DNA of 64,000 nucleotides from Agroathelia rolfsii (lineage: Eukaryota > Basidiomycota > Agaricomycetes > Amylocorticiales > Amylocorticiaceae). The notes under the pieces were generated by a model that was given only the letters and a program-made list of their open reading frames with translations, did not search any database and was not told the DNA's origin. The DNA lies in assembly GCA_018343915.1 (NCBI GenBank), contig JABRWF010000002.1, positions 1-64,000 of the forward strand, in the 5' to 3' direction. Shown one piece after another: positions 21,263 to 31,643 of the stretch. The position numbers and the translations under genes are program-made. Within the stretch, counting starts at the first letter, position 1. The number at the start of each line of letters is the position of its first letter.

Positions 21263-22273
21263 TGTTGAAAGATTGAATATTTACAAGCTTCATATCTTTC
21301 TAATAATTCCAATGAATACTTCAAATAATCATCTAACACCATATCATACATGATTATTTATTTCATGATTTTACAACCGTTTATTGTTGAGATATTAACA
21401 ATTCTTTACATGCATATATTCTTTTATTTAATATTTTCAATATTTCATTATATCTAATCTTATCAGAGATAAGATCATTATATCTGAAGTTACTTGACTT
21501 TATCATTTATGAATATCTTTTTCATAAATATTAAACAATTCTATTTAAATATTCATTTCTCAATAATTATTGTGAATATTACTAATTGATTTTTCATGCC
21601 CTAGATCCTTGCTTATAAATTACCAAAATATTTACTAAGCAAATTCATAATATTAGTAATATTTATAAAATATTACTAATACAGATCTAATAATAGGATA
21701 TTGAGATCAATAGACATTTTCACTTACTAATACTATACAAATTACTTACTAAGCACACAGATTGCTTACCAAGCATATTATTCAGCAAATAGGAATATTA
21801 CTAAGCTGATTTATAAGCTGATTTGTAAGCAACCCTTCTTACTAAGCAGATTAGATAAGCATAGGATTGGCTTACTAATCTTGTAGAAATTAGAATATTT
21901 TGTATTATATAAGCACCAGCAAATTTGGCTGGAAATAACAAGTTATTTCACTCAAAAATAGTGAGTTAAATAGTCTACAAGACTAGCTCCTAGAGTACTA
22001 ACTTCACTAACAGACTTACTAAGTCTACTACAAGACAACAAGCCTTTCCTAAAGGGAAAACAAGTAGGTAGTCTCAAAGGGACACCGGCTACAGTCTTAT
22101 CTTCAGTATAGTAAAGTTACTAATTGCTTCCTATCCTAGGAAACCTTGCCTTATCTTAGGAACAACTCAAAGCCTGCACTTTTCTTTACAAGTAAGTGTT
22201 TGCTTCATAACAGGTAACTTGTAAGCTAGCATATAGCCATACTATACAACCCAAGAACTACGATAGTTCAACA
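21263..22273 (+). repeat. 3' LTR of the copia element
   Basis: It is 1011 bp, preceded by the polypurine tract GAGTGGGAG and ending TAGTTCAACA before the CTTTA duplication. It carries GTAAGT near its 3' part, where the 5' LTR has a 4-base deletion. Confidence 0.92.
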
Positions 22274-23468
22274 CTTTAAAGATATTAGTAATATTTGAGA
22301 TATATTACTAATATCACTTTCCTATTTATTCAAATATTCAATTTGCTTACAAATACTATACTTAGCTTACAGAGCGGATTTGTCAGCATAAACCTTATGC
22401 TCTTTGCTTACCAAGCAGATTACTTAAGCAAAGACATTGCTTACAAATCCTTCAGAAATTAGAATATTTTGTAGTATATAAACCCTAGCTAAATCAGCTG
22501 TAAAATATAAGTTATTTCACTCAAAAATAGTGAGTTAAATAGTCTACTAGACTAGCTCCTAGGGTACTTATTGAACTATGGTAGTTCTTGGTTGTATAGT
22601 GTGGCTATATGCTAGCTCACAAGTTATCTGTTGTGAAGTAAACACTTACTTGTGTGAAAAGTGCAGGCTTGTAGTGTTTCCTAAGAATAGGCAAGGTTTC
22701 CTAGGTGGGAAGTGATTAGTAACTTTGCTATACTTAAGATAAGATAATAGCCGGTGTCCCTTTAAGACTACCTACTTAATTTCCCTTGGGAAAGGCTTCT
22801 GATCTTGTCTTGTAGACTTGGTAAGTCTAGGGTAAAGTTAGTACTCTTGGAGCTAGTCTTATAGACTATTTAACTCACTATTTTCAAGTGAAATAACTTA
22901 TATTTTACAGCTGATTTAGCTAGGGTTTATATACTACAAAATATTCTAATTTCTGAAGGATTTGTAAGCAATGTCTTTGCTTAAGTAATCTGCTTGGTAA
23001 GTAAAGAGCGTAAGGTTTATGCTGATAAATCCGCTCTATAAGCTAAGTATAGTATTTGTAAGTAAATTGAATATTTGAATAAATAGGAAAGTGATATTAA
23101 TAATATATCTCAAATATTACTAATGTCTTTGAAGGTGATTACTAATTTATTTGTGTGATTTATAAGCTGATTTATAATCACAATTGTGTATTAGTAAGTA
23201 AAGTGAATTGTTTTAATAAAAGATATTTAAAATGAATATTTAAATGATTTTAAGAAATGAATATTGAAATGATTTTAAGAAATGAATATTGAAATATGAA
23301 TATATTTCAGAAATATTCAGAATAAAGTGAATGAATAATTGCTTTATATCTCCACAACTAATGGTTGTAAATTCTTGAAATAAATAATAGTGATAGATGA
23401 GATATAAACTGATTTATTGAAGTGTTCATTGGAATATTTAGAAAGATTGGATGTATTGAAATATACAT

Positions 23469-24300
23469 TGTCAAGGGTACTCTTGACTGCGTAAGGACGT
23501 TTGGGCTTTGGTGTGCCTACTTTGTCTTTGTACAATCTCGGGCACACTCTTAACACTAACTCAAAGTACCTAAACTAAATAATTTTCCCACGCACGGATA
23601 CCCTTTCTTATTGGGGTTTGTACAGGTACTCTCTTACTTAATTTACGGGGGCTTCACGCGTATGAACACACTGTACTTTTGTTGGGGGATTTACACCACC
23701 ACCTATTAAGGAGAAGGGGAAGAGGCTAGGACGGGTAGGCTAGGCCTAAAGTACGAATACCCTGAAGGCGAAGTTTTAATTAGTAATCTACTTTATCGAA
23801 CATACAAACTCTTTTACTTGCCTGAAGGCGAAGAGGTCGAAGCTGAGCTCTTCAGGACAAGTTACATGCTGTATTTATACTACTAGTTAAGGGTCCGTGC
23901 GCAGCTTTGTTGGTCTGTGCGCAGCCGGAGATAGAAGTATGAATGTGGCAATGCAGGGGAAGAATGTTTAGCCTAACTCCACCGGGCATCCGTGTGGAGC
24001 TCCTTGCGGAGTGGTACCGGTAACCGTTAGGAATTATTCTTAGGAGGAAGGCTATGTTCCTAGGCTGTGCGTGATGATGAAGAGGAAAGCGCACAGCCCC
24101 GAGATTACTCCTGTAACGTGCGGCTTGGAACACGTGAGGGCCAATCAGGTGACCACAGCACTGCCCACAGTCCACGCCCTAAAGGGTAATTTTGATAAGG
24201 AAAGTAGAAAAATAAAGAAAATGATAGAACAAAAGAAATATGAGTCCAAATATTACAAGAAATATACCGAAAAATCGGCAAAAATTTCTATCTCATGACA
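23469..24300 (-). repeat. 3' LTR of the gypsy element
   Basis: It is 832 bp, TGTCA...TGACA in either orientation. It differs from its partner at seven places by eye, all transitions. It follows the purine-rich tract just right of 24300 when read on the minus strand. Confidence 0.93.
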
Positions 24301-24311
24301 TTACCCTCTTC

Positions 24312-27300
24312 CTAGGGGGATTTCCTCCGGAACATCCCAAGTTCCCATGCTCCTCCTATTTTCTCTGTAGGTCCGTTTGTGAAATTCTCAATTGGCCGGA
24401 AGGGTAACTCCGCAAAGGCTGCAGTGGTCAGGCGTTTAGGCGCTTTGGGGTTCTTCCGGTGAAATTCCTTCAATAGTCGTGGGGCATTGGCGACATCTTT
24501 TTCTGACTCCCACGAGTCTTCTCCGGGGTAACCTTTCCATTCCACAAGATATTCAAGCTTCTTAGTCCGCGGGCTTAAGCGGCTATCTTTAATTCTTAGG
24601 ACCTCGTGTTCTTCTTCTCCCTCGATTTCTACTGGTGGTGGAGGTGGTGGCGCAGGTCTAGATTCCGTCTGGACATGTGGCTTAATGAGCGAGACGTGAA
24701 ATACGTCGTGAATTGTCCATCTTTTTGGAATAGCTAGACGTAGGGCGCGGTTCCCGACCTTCTCCGTGACCTTATAGGGACCAATCCATTCTGCTGACAA
24801 TTTCTTGGATGGTTGTGCCAGGCGGATGTTTTTGGTGTTTAGCCAAACTTTATCTCCGACCTCGTATTTCGGAATTTCCACCGCGTGTTTGTCAAAAAAG
24901 AATTTCATTCGGTCCGCCGTATGGTCCAGTGCTGCTTTAGCGTCTTCTTGTAATTCCTTAACCTTTTCCAGCCAGTTCTGGGCTCCTTCCGTGTGTAGGG
25001 TTCCTGCCGTTGTTAAATCCATTTTGGGAGAGAAGCCGTAATTCATCTCGAAGGGAGAAGACTTGGTTGCGGAATGTTGTCGGTTATTGAGAGCGAATTC
25101 TGCGAGGGGTAGTAGTCCAGACCAATTGTCTTGCCGGTGTGACACGTAATTCCGGAGATAGACTTCAATCTCTTGGTTCATACGCTCGGTTTGTCCATCT
25201 GACTGGGGGTGATATGCCGTGGATAGGGATGTTTTGATGTCTAGCCGCTTATGGATTTCCCTCATGACTTTTCCTGCAAACTGGGGTCCTCTGTCCGAGG
25301 TCCAGGTTTTAGGGAGTCCGTGGAGTCGGAAAACATGGGTAAGGTATAAGTCCGCCATTTCAGAGGCCGTGATTGCTTCTACGCAGGGAATAAGGTGCAA
25401 CATCTTTGTTAATTTGTCCACTACCACCAGAATAGAATCATATCCTTGTGATTCCGGTAGCTTGACTATCATGTCTGAAGTTACGTGTTCCCAAGGGAGG
25501 TCTGGCGTTGATAGCGGGGCTAATGGTCCAGTGGGCATTGCTCTGGATTTCTTGTTTGCCAGACAGCTTGGGCATGAGTCGACATAGTTGTTGATTGCTT
25601 TAGTCATTCCGGGCCACCAGTAGTTCCTTGATGTTAGTTCCAGAGTCTTGTGTCTTCCTGGGTGACCGGCTGCAGGGACGTCGTGGTTTAAGCGGATGAT
25701 GTCATTGCGTAAGGAGACGTCTCGTGGTACGTAAACTTTCCCTTGGTGCAGTATCAGACCGTTTTCCTCATTCCATTCTTCAAGCCCCTTTTGGAGCTTA
25801 ACCGGGCCGAGCTCCTTGACTACTGCTAGCGCCTTGGCTATTTCTGCATCCCTTCCCTTGCTTCGGATTCGATCCAGGATTCCTTTTTCCCCTATGACTT
25901 CCACATGTCCTCTTCTGGCGGCGTTGATTCGGAATAGTTTTGGGTCTAGAACTATCTGGTCCAAATTGTCTTGTTCGTCACTACGTTGAAAGTCCGGACG
26001 CCGGGAAAGGGGGTCTGCGCGGCCATTTTCGGAACCTCGGAGATATGAAATAGTGAATCGGAACTCAGATAGGAACAGGGACCATCTTGCTTGGCACCGG
26101 GTAAGGTTTCGGGCCGTTTTCCAGTATTCCAGATTTTTATGGTCCGTCCGAATATCAAAGGGGTGGGGAAGCCCTATTAGGTAGTGTCGCCAGGAGTCAA
26201 GTGCGCGGATGATCGCCAACATTTCCTTGTCCCAGATGTCGTAATTTCTTTCGGCATCATTCATGGCTTGAGATAGGAATGCAATTGGTCGCCAGGAGCT
26301 ATCTTTTTGCTTTTGGAGAAGGACTGCTCCTGTGGCAAAATTGGAAGCGTCGGTTTCAATGCGAGTTTCTCCGTGTTGATTGTAGGCTCCCAGAACCGGT
26401 GCCGAGGTGAAGGCCTTCTTTAGTGCATCAAAAGCCCCTTGTTCTTCCGCTTCCCACTTCCAATCCGTTTTTCCAGTGAGCCGGTCTAAGGGTTTGCAGA
26501 TTTGGGCGAAGTTTTTGATGAACCTCCGGTAGTAATTGGCAAGTCCGCGGAACCTTTGCACGTCGGAAACCTTTTGTGGGGTTGGCCAGTCCACTACTGC
26601 TTTGACTTTTTCTGGGGTCATACGAATAGAGCCAAACGATACGAGGGCGCCCAAAATATCTACTTCTGGAACATCGTATTCAAATTTTTCCAGGTTGGCA
26701 AATAGGTCATTAGTCTTGAGTACTGCTAGAGTTTCTTTGACATGTGACCGTAGCTCTGGTTCGGACTGTGCTCCAATAATGATATCGTCTATGTAGTGTA
26801 CTAGCCACCCTTTCTGATTGAACTCATAGAAAAGGTCATCCATCATGGTTTGCATTGTGGCAGGTGCATTACATAAACCGAACGTCATGACTGTAGGTTC
26901 AAAAAGACCTTTGTTTGTAATGAAAGCGGCTTTGTGCTCGTCGCCTTCTCGGATGCGGATATTGTTGAAACCCCATCGAAGGTCTATTTTGGCAAATGTT
27001 TTGAACCGGGTCATTTTATCTTGGAGTTCAGAGATCAATGGCAAAGGGTAGGCGTTTTCCACCGTTTTGGCGTTGAGTTTCCGATAGTCCTGGACGGGCC
27101 GAAGAGAACCGTTCTTCTTCGGTACAAAAAACATGGGGGCGGCGATAGGGCTTTCTGATTTCCGAAGGTAGCCTTTCTCCAGGTTTTCCTTGAGGTAGTC
27201 AACAAGGGCCTCTTCTTCTTTAACCGAAAGAGGATAGGCTTTACTTCTTCGTAACTGTGCATTGTCTTTGAGCACAATCTTGTGGTCCCAGGGTTTTCGT

Positions 27301-27725
27301 AGGGGCATTCGTTGGGACGCTTCTTTGGAAAAGACGGAAGAAAACTCTGAAGCCCAATCGGGTAAGAGGCTCGATGAGATTTGTAGGGTTTTTCCGGGTT
27401 GTATTTTTCCGGCGGACCAATCTATGATAGGGTTTTTCAATCTTAACCAATCAATGCCTAAGATTACGTTTTCCGGTCCTATGTCGGTGACCAGGAAGGG
27501 GAGTTTCTTCTTTATTCCGGCAATTGAAGTTTCCAAAAAGGCAATTTCTTCTATTGCTCCTTGCGCATTTGCGGAATTGTCTATATTGTACAAAGGGATA
27601 CTGCGTGGTAATTTTTTTGTATTTATTTTATTTTCTTTGATAAATCGGGAGTGAATAAAAGAGGACGAAGCGCCTGAGTCGATCATAGAAACAGTAACTA
27701 AAGAGGAAAAATGTCCATGGAACAT
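24312..27725 (-). CDS. Gypsy Pol: protease, reverse transcriptase, RNase H, integrase, chromodomain
   Basis: This frame has 1137 residues from the first ATG; the frame is open back to 27857, where a -1 shift would fuse it to Gag. In order: protease MIDSGASSSF, RT with SPIAAPMFFVPKKNGSLRP, FRTFAKIDLRWGFNNI-like and YIDDIIIG, RNase H ETDASNFATGAVL, integrase zinc finger (H-H, CPSC), TSDRGPQFAGK and QSDGQTERMNQE for DDE, then a chromodomain (YLVEWKGYPGEDSWESEKDV) near residues 1040-1090. The chromodomain places it among chromoviruses, which target heterochromatin. No frame damage is seen. Confidence 0.96.
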   Translation of the reverse strand: MFHGHFSSLVTVSMIDSGASSSFIHSRFIKENKINTKKLPRSIPLYNIDNSANAQGAIEEIAFLETSIAGIKKKLPFLVTDIGPENVILGIDWLRLKNPIIDWSAGKIQPGKTLQISSSLLPDWASEFSSVFSKEASQRMPLRKPWDHKIVLKDNAQLRRSKAYPLSVKEEEALVDYLKENLEKGYLRKSESPIAAPMFFVPKKNGSLRPVQDYRKLNAKTVENAYPLPLISELQDKMTRFKTFAKIDLRWGFNNIRIREGDEHKAAFITNKGLFEPTVMTFGLCNAPATMQTMMDDLFYEFNQKGWLVHYIDDIIIGAQSEPELRSHVKETLAVLKTNDLFANLEKFEYDVPEVDILGALVSFGSIRMTPEKVKAVVDWPTPQKVSDVQRFRGLANYYRRFIKNFAQICKPLDRLTGKTDWKWEAEEQGAFDALKKAFTSAPVLGAYNQHGETRIETDASNFATGAVLLQKQKDSSWRPIAFLSQAMNDAERNYDIWDKEMLAIIRALDSWRHYLIGLPHPFDIRTDHKNLEYWKTARNLTRCQARWSLFLSEFRFTISYLRGSENGRADPLSRRPDFQRSDEQDNLDQIVLDPKLFRINAARRGHVEVIGEKGILDRIRSKGRDAEIAKALAVVKELGPVKLQKGLEEWNEENGLILHQGKVYVPRDVSLRNDIIRLNHDVPAAGHPGRHKTLELTSRNYWWPGMTKAINNYVDSCPSCLANKKSRAMPTGPLAPLSTPDLPWEHVTSDMIVKLPESQGYDSILVVVDKLTKMLHLIPCVEAITASEMADLYLTHVFRLHGLPKTWTSDRGPQFAGKVMREIHKRLDIKTSLSTAYHPQSDGQTERMNQEIEVYLRNYVSHRQDNWSGLLPLAEFALNNRQHSATKSSPFEMNYGFSPKMDLTTAGTLHTEGAQNWLEKVKELQEDAKAALDHTADRMKFFFDKHAVEIPKYEVGDKVWLNTKNIRLAQPSKKLSAEWIGPYKVTEKVGNRALRLAIPKRWTIHDVFHVSLIKPHVQTESRPAPPPPPPVEIEGEEEHEVLRIKDSRLSPRTKKLEYLVEWKGYPGEDSWESEKDVANAPRLLKEFHRKNPKAPKRLTTAAFAELPFRPIENFTNGPTEKIGGAWELGMFRRKSP

Positions 27726-27813
27726 GATTGGTATATGCAGGTGCTGTCCATGCGCACCAGAAATAGAAACGGAATTACAGGAGAGAAGAGAAGAAAAACG
27801 ATTACAAAGATAT

Positions 27814-27857
27814 GGGTCGGCCGAAATGGCCCTTTCCGTCGACCCTTCTAAAAACCC
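27814..27857 (-). promoter_or_regulatory. Programmed -1 ribosomal frameshift signal between gag and pol
   Basis: On the minus strand the heptamer G_GGT_TTT (27857-27851) precedes the gag stop TAG (27850-27848) directly. Re-reading as GGG TTT enters the pol frame exactly: 132 bases, no stop, to the pol ATG. After a 5-nt spacer, GGGTCG (27845-27840) pairs with CGACCC (27819-27814), with a smaller GGCC/GGC pairing inside the loop. This is the canonical slippery site, spacer and stem arrangement. Confidence 0.8.
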
Positions 27858-29212
27858 GCTTTGTCTTTGAACGCTGCGAGTGCCATCCCTTGTTGCTCCA
27901 CTATGGCTTGGAGATCGGCCATTGTCAGGGCCGAGGCTTCTTCATTGGGTGTGACATGGGGAATGCCTTGCTGTTCTTGAGAAGGCGCAGGAGAGGTGGA
28001 TGTAGTGGTCGCCTGGACCCGTGGCTGATTTCCCCGGTATCTAGATACACGAGGGTTAATGCATGTAGAGGCGAAATGCCCCCATTGTTGACAATTATAG
28101 CACTGAACCGTGCTAAGATCCCTTTTAGGCCTGGATAGGCCGGCACCGTCTGCCGAAGGTTTTGTACTGCCCCCTGTTCCTTGAGCAGCGTTAATTACGA
28201 TAGGGTTGCTCATGCTTCCCTGCGTGTTCTGCTGTTGTTGTTGGAAACGGGGGCGTGGTTTCCAACCGTCGGTCCAAATGCCCGCATCTCGCAGGCCTTC
28301 CTCTGCATCTACGGCAGCTTCCATGAGGCTTTCAAGGGTCTCTTTCCTTTCTTTTGGATATCCGGCAATAACACCCCTGATTTTGGGTGATAACGCGTCC
28401 CAGTACCGGACACGTAAGTCTTCTTCGGAAAGTTTGGTCTCTGCGGCGAGAGCAGAGAAGGCCGCCGTAAAGTCTGCGACGGACGTTGTTCCTTGTTTGA
28501 GATCTCGTAGCTTTTGGAGGGCAAGTCTCCCAAAGTCACGAGCTCCGTACAATGCTTTAAACTTATCGTACAGATTTTTCTCAAATTCGAAGCCCTTAAT
28601 TTTCATGGCGGCCTCGAACTTCCTTGACCAGGCTTTTGGTGGCCCATCTAAGAGGCTAACGAAGAAGCGTCCCTTCAGCTCTTCTGTGTTGTAAATCCGC
28701 GGATTCATGCGGAGATGGTTGTCAAACCCAAAGATGAAGGACTGATACTTGGTCCAATCGCCTGTAAATTTTTCTGGGGCGTGACCAATTTCCTTCGGCG
28801 TGCTTGTGGATGCAGCGGCAGCTGTTTGTGGAGTTCGTTCGAAGACTCCGGTCATTTGCGCCTGTGTTTCTTGTACAAGGCGGAGCGTTTCCTCCATGCG
28901 TGCTTGGTTGGCCTGGAGGGCTGCAAGGATGTTAATGAGTTCCTGTGAAGCCATCTCTTCTTCTGGTTCGGATTGGGCGGGAGAGGGGATTGGTGATGGA
29001 ACGAGGGATGCGGGTCTGGACGGGAGAAGGTCTTCTACTTCTTCCTCGTCGTCTTCTTCGTTTTCTTCTTCTTCGTCAGAAGCTTCTTCGCTTTCTGATT
29101 CGTCCTCGGATGATGAGGGGTCTTCCTCGAAGAACGGTAGTTGTTCTAGGAGGGAAAAGGCGGTGTTTTGTTCTTCTGCGGGTTTATATCTAACGCCGCT
29201 GCGCGTGCTCAT
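27848..29212 (-). CDS. Gypsy Gag (capsid-nucleocapsid)
   Basis: The protein has 454 residues. It begins with an acidic Ser/Glu-rich N terminus (residues 20-90) and a Gln-rich helical segment, followed by a retrotransposon gag domain (FTGDWTKYQSFIFGFDNHL to YWDALSPKIRGVIAGYPKE, residues 150-290). A CCHC zinc knuckle CYNCQQWGHFASTC follows near residue 375. The start MSTRSGVRYKP is the first ATG and lies about 470 bp inside the 5' LTR. It ends at TAG on the frameshift site. Confidence 0.93.
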   Translation of the reverse strand: MSTRSGVRYKPAEEQNTAFSLLEQLPFFEEDPSSSEDESESEEASDEEEENEEDDEEEVEDLLPSRPASLVPSPIPSPAQSEPEEEMASQELINILAALQANQARMEETLRLVQETQAQMTGVFERTPQTAAAASTSTPKEIGHAPEKFTGDWTKYQSFIFGFDNHLRMNPRIYNTEELKGRFFVSLLDGPPKAWSRKFEAAMKIKGFEFEKNLYDKFKALYGARDFGRLALQKLRDLKQGTTSVADFTAAFSALAAETKLSEEDLRVRYWDALSPKIRGVIAGYPKERKETLESLMEAAVDAEEGLRDAGIWTDGWKPRPRFQQQQQNTQGSMSNPIVINAAQGTGGSTKPSADGAGLSRPKRDLSTVQCYNCQQWGHFASTCINPRVSRYRGNQPRVQATTTSTSPAPSQEQQGIPHVTPNEEASALTMADLQAIVEQQGMALAAFKDKAGF

Positions 29213-29683
29213 ACACTAAAGCTGGGGTCGTTCTTCTTCGTCACCGAGGGTTCTCGGTTACCAAACGGGTGACGGGATTTTCTTCTTCTTCCGGGGCTAG
29301 AGCTTGCCCGTATAGTGATCACTCAAAATCAAACAAAAATATTTTATGGCAGGGGGGGGTGGAAAAGGTGCCACTCACGCTTAGCAACGATAAACTTTAA
29401 TTCCCCGAAAGGAACTCCTAGAACGCAAGATGTTTTAGATCTTTTGATGCGCTTCGGATACAGCCTCTGAGTCGGGTAGAACGTATACCCTATCAAAGTC
29501 TAGACAGGGTTGTAAACGGGATTTGGAGGTCCTCGCACAATTGCTTCCTGAAGTAGTTCGTTGCTTACGTGCTCAGAAGAATGTTCTTTTTAAAAAAAAT
29601 AGAAATGGGGCTCTTCGCGTACGATCGTCACTCGTACCTTCTCAGACCGCGGGAGTCCGAGGGATCTGGTAGCTTTGACCTAA

Positions 29684-30515
29684 TGTCAAGGGTACTCTTG
29701 ACTGCGTAAGGACGTTTGGGCTTTGGTGTGCCTACTTTGTCTTTGTACAATCTCGGGCACACTCTTAACACTAACTCAAAGTACCTAAACTAAATAATTT
29801 TCCCACGCACGGATACCCTTTCTTATTGGGGTTCGTACAGGTACTCTCTTACTTAATTTACGGGGGCTTCACGCGTATGAACACACTGTACTTTTGTTGG
29901 GGGATTTACACCACCACCTATTAAGGAGAAGGGGAAGAGGCTAGGACGGGTAGGCTAGGCCTAAAGTACGAATACCCTGAAGGCGAAGTTTTAATTAGTA
30001 ATCTACTTTATCAAACATACAAACTCTTTTACTTGCCTGAAGGCGAAGAGGTCGAAGCTGAGCTCTTCAGGACAAGTTACATGCTGTATTTATACTACTA
30101 GTTAAGGGTCCGTGCGCAGCTTTGTTGGTCTGTGCACAGCCGGAGATAGAAGTATGAATGTGGCAATGCAGGGGAAGAATGTTTAGCCTAACTCCACCGG
30201 GCATCCGTGTGGAGCTCCTTGCGGAGTGGTACCGATAACCGTTAGGAATTATTCTTAGGAGGAAGGCTATGTTCCTAGGCTGTGCGTGATGATGAAGAGG
30301 AAAGCGCACAGCCCCGAGATTACTCCTGTGACGTGCGGCTTGGAACACGTGAGGGCCAATCAGGTGACCACAGCACTGCCCACAGTCCACACCCTAAAGG
30401 GTAATTTTGATAAGGAAAGTAGAAAAATAAAGAAAATGATAGAACAAAAGAAATATGAGTCCAAATATTACAAGAAATATACCGAAAAATCGGCAAAAAT
30501 TTCCATCTCATGACA
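29684..30515 (-). repeat. 5' LTR of the gypsy element
   Basis: It is 832 bp. The sequence just inside it on the minus strand (TTAGGTCAAAGC) does not start with TGG, so I cannot assign a tRNA primer; a self-priming mechanism, as known in Tf1/sushi chromoviruses, is one possibility. The ~470-bp leader 29213-29683 has no ORF. Confidence 0.9.
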
Positions 30516-30804
30516 TACATATCTTTCAACAGTACTAACTTTACCCCAGACTTACTAAGTCTACAAGACAAGATCAGAAGCCTTTCCCAAGGGAAATTAA
30601 GTAGGTAGTCTTAAAGGGACACCGGCTATTATCTTATCTTCAGTATAGCAAAGTTACTAATTGCTTCCCACCTAGGAAACCTTGCCTAATCTTAGGAACA
30701 AATCCAAGCCTGCACTTTTCTAACAAGTGTTTGCTTCATAACAGGTAACTTATGAGCTAGTATATAGCCACACTATACAACCCAAGAACTACCATAGTTC
30801 AATA

Positions 30805-31643
30805 ATACCTATTGTACACCATTATCAGCTCTTATATACCTAAAATTCATGTATTATACTAGTATACTCACTCCGAGTGTACTATCACTTAGTCAGAGTT
30901 GCAACTTAGTCACGAGTTGCAAATCATGAAAGATTGGACAATTGCCACACAACAACAAATATTTGCCACAAGATATGCTCTATATAGGACTATGGATATT
31001 TAATAAAGAGCCCTACAACTATAAATTATTATATGCTTGTGCTGATGTCCCGCCAGCGCTCAATCTTTGTGAAAAATCAACCATCTTCCAATTCAAACTC
31101 AGAGCGGATTTTGAACCGACAGTGATCGCCAAGCAGCTGGGTACGAGCCTACAGCACGCCCTATACACGTGCCTGCTGACAATACTCGAAATACAGCAAG
31201 TACTGGCTCTGAACGAGTGAATATCTCATGTAGCAGCTAACGTATGGGACAATGTACACGTCCTTGACACCCATTATTTCCTGCAACTGGTATTGCTTTG
31301 TCTACTCTTCGCACTTTCAAGTTCCCTGTACAGCCCAAGCATACATGTACTATCCAGCATCACTGGCATACTGCCGTCACTACCTGCATCCCGGATCGCA
31401 TTTGCCGGACAAGGTCATGGTGGGTCATAATTAATATCTTTTCAGTCCCCTTAGCGCCGGCCGCAGCTACATGTAAAAGGCCTCATTGACGACTCGGATC
31501 CTCTGTGCTTCCTACCAACTCATCTGCTATTCTATTTCACCCATCCACCACAACCGCTATTACTTTGCGTCCTCGTATCTTTGTGATCCACCCACTTCAG
31601 TATCGTCTCAAAAACCATTCGGGTCTGTACTCATCCATCGACG
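30805..31643. other. Boundary between transposon block and gene-rich arm
   Basis: AT-rich sequence gives way after about 31.0 kb to balanced composition. A 92-codon ORF at 30942-31220 shows no family signature and is probably chance. Sequence upstream of 31644 must hold the promoter of the next gene. Confidence 0.45.

Larger units (their letters stand above)
12207..22273 (+). mobile_element. Ty1/copia-type LTR retrotransposon (full length, decayed)
   Basis: It is bounded by LTRs 12207-13212 and 21263-22273 (TGTTGAA...TTCAACA) with the target duplication CTTTA at 12202-12206 and 22274-22278. A primer-binding site follows the 5' LTR, and a purine tract GAGTGGGAG precedes the 3' LTR. The domain order gag, protease, integrase, RT, RNase H is that of copia. 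The internal region is unusually long because of a 5' ORF region of about 2.6 kb. Decay comprises several in-frame stops and an inserted solo LTR. The LTR pair is similar but not identical, with visible differences mainly in the first 300 bp. Confidence 0.95.
23469..30515 (-). mobile_element. Ty3/gypsy chromovirus, apparently intact
   Basis: The element is 7047 bp with two 832-bp LTRs and the exact duplication TACAT (23464-23468 and 30516-30520). On the minus strand the order is LTR, gag (with CCHC zinc knuckle), a -1 frameshift site, pol (protease, RT, RNase H, integrase, chromodomain), a purine-rich tract GGAAGAGGGTAA, and LTR. Both ORFs lack internal stops and the LTRs differ at only seven positions by my count. 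It is therefore the youngest visible insertion and potentially functional. GC content and codon use differ strongly from the AT-rich host LTRs. Confidence 0.96.
22569..30531 (-). repeat. Family-2 LTR, copy F (inverted), split by the gypsy element
   Basis: On the minus strand it starts TGTTGAAAGATATGTATA and ends TAGTTCAATA, and it is flanked by the exact duplication GTACT (22564-22568 and 30532-30536). Without the gypsy element it is about 911 bp. It is an inverted copy of the LTR (E) into which it inserted. Confidence 0.88.
11882..30804 (+). repeat. Family-2 LTR, copy E, the outermost host of the nested block
   Basis: The pieces at 11882-12206, 22279-22568 and 30537-30804 rejoin into an ~883-bp LTR beginning TGTTGAAAGATATGC and ending TAGTTCAATA. 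It is flanked by the exact duplication ATACC (11877-11881 and 30805-30809). Two separate insertions split it: a copia element (duplication CTTTA) and inverted LTR F (duplication GTACT). Its 3' half is closely related to the copia LTRs, so both belong to one lineage with different 5' halves. Confidence 0.88.

Noticed and set aside
28800..29219. Long plus-strand ORF opposite gypsy gag
   Set aside because: Mirror of the Glu/Ser-rich gag N terminus on the other strand; Ser-rich shadow only.
30942..31220. 92-codon ORF right of the transposon block
   Set aside because: Composition and lack of any motif suggest a chance ORF.
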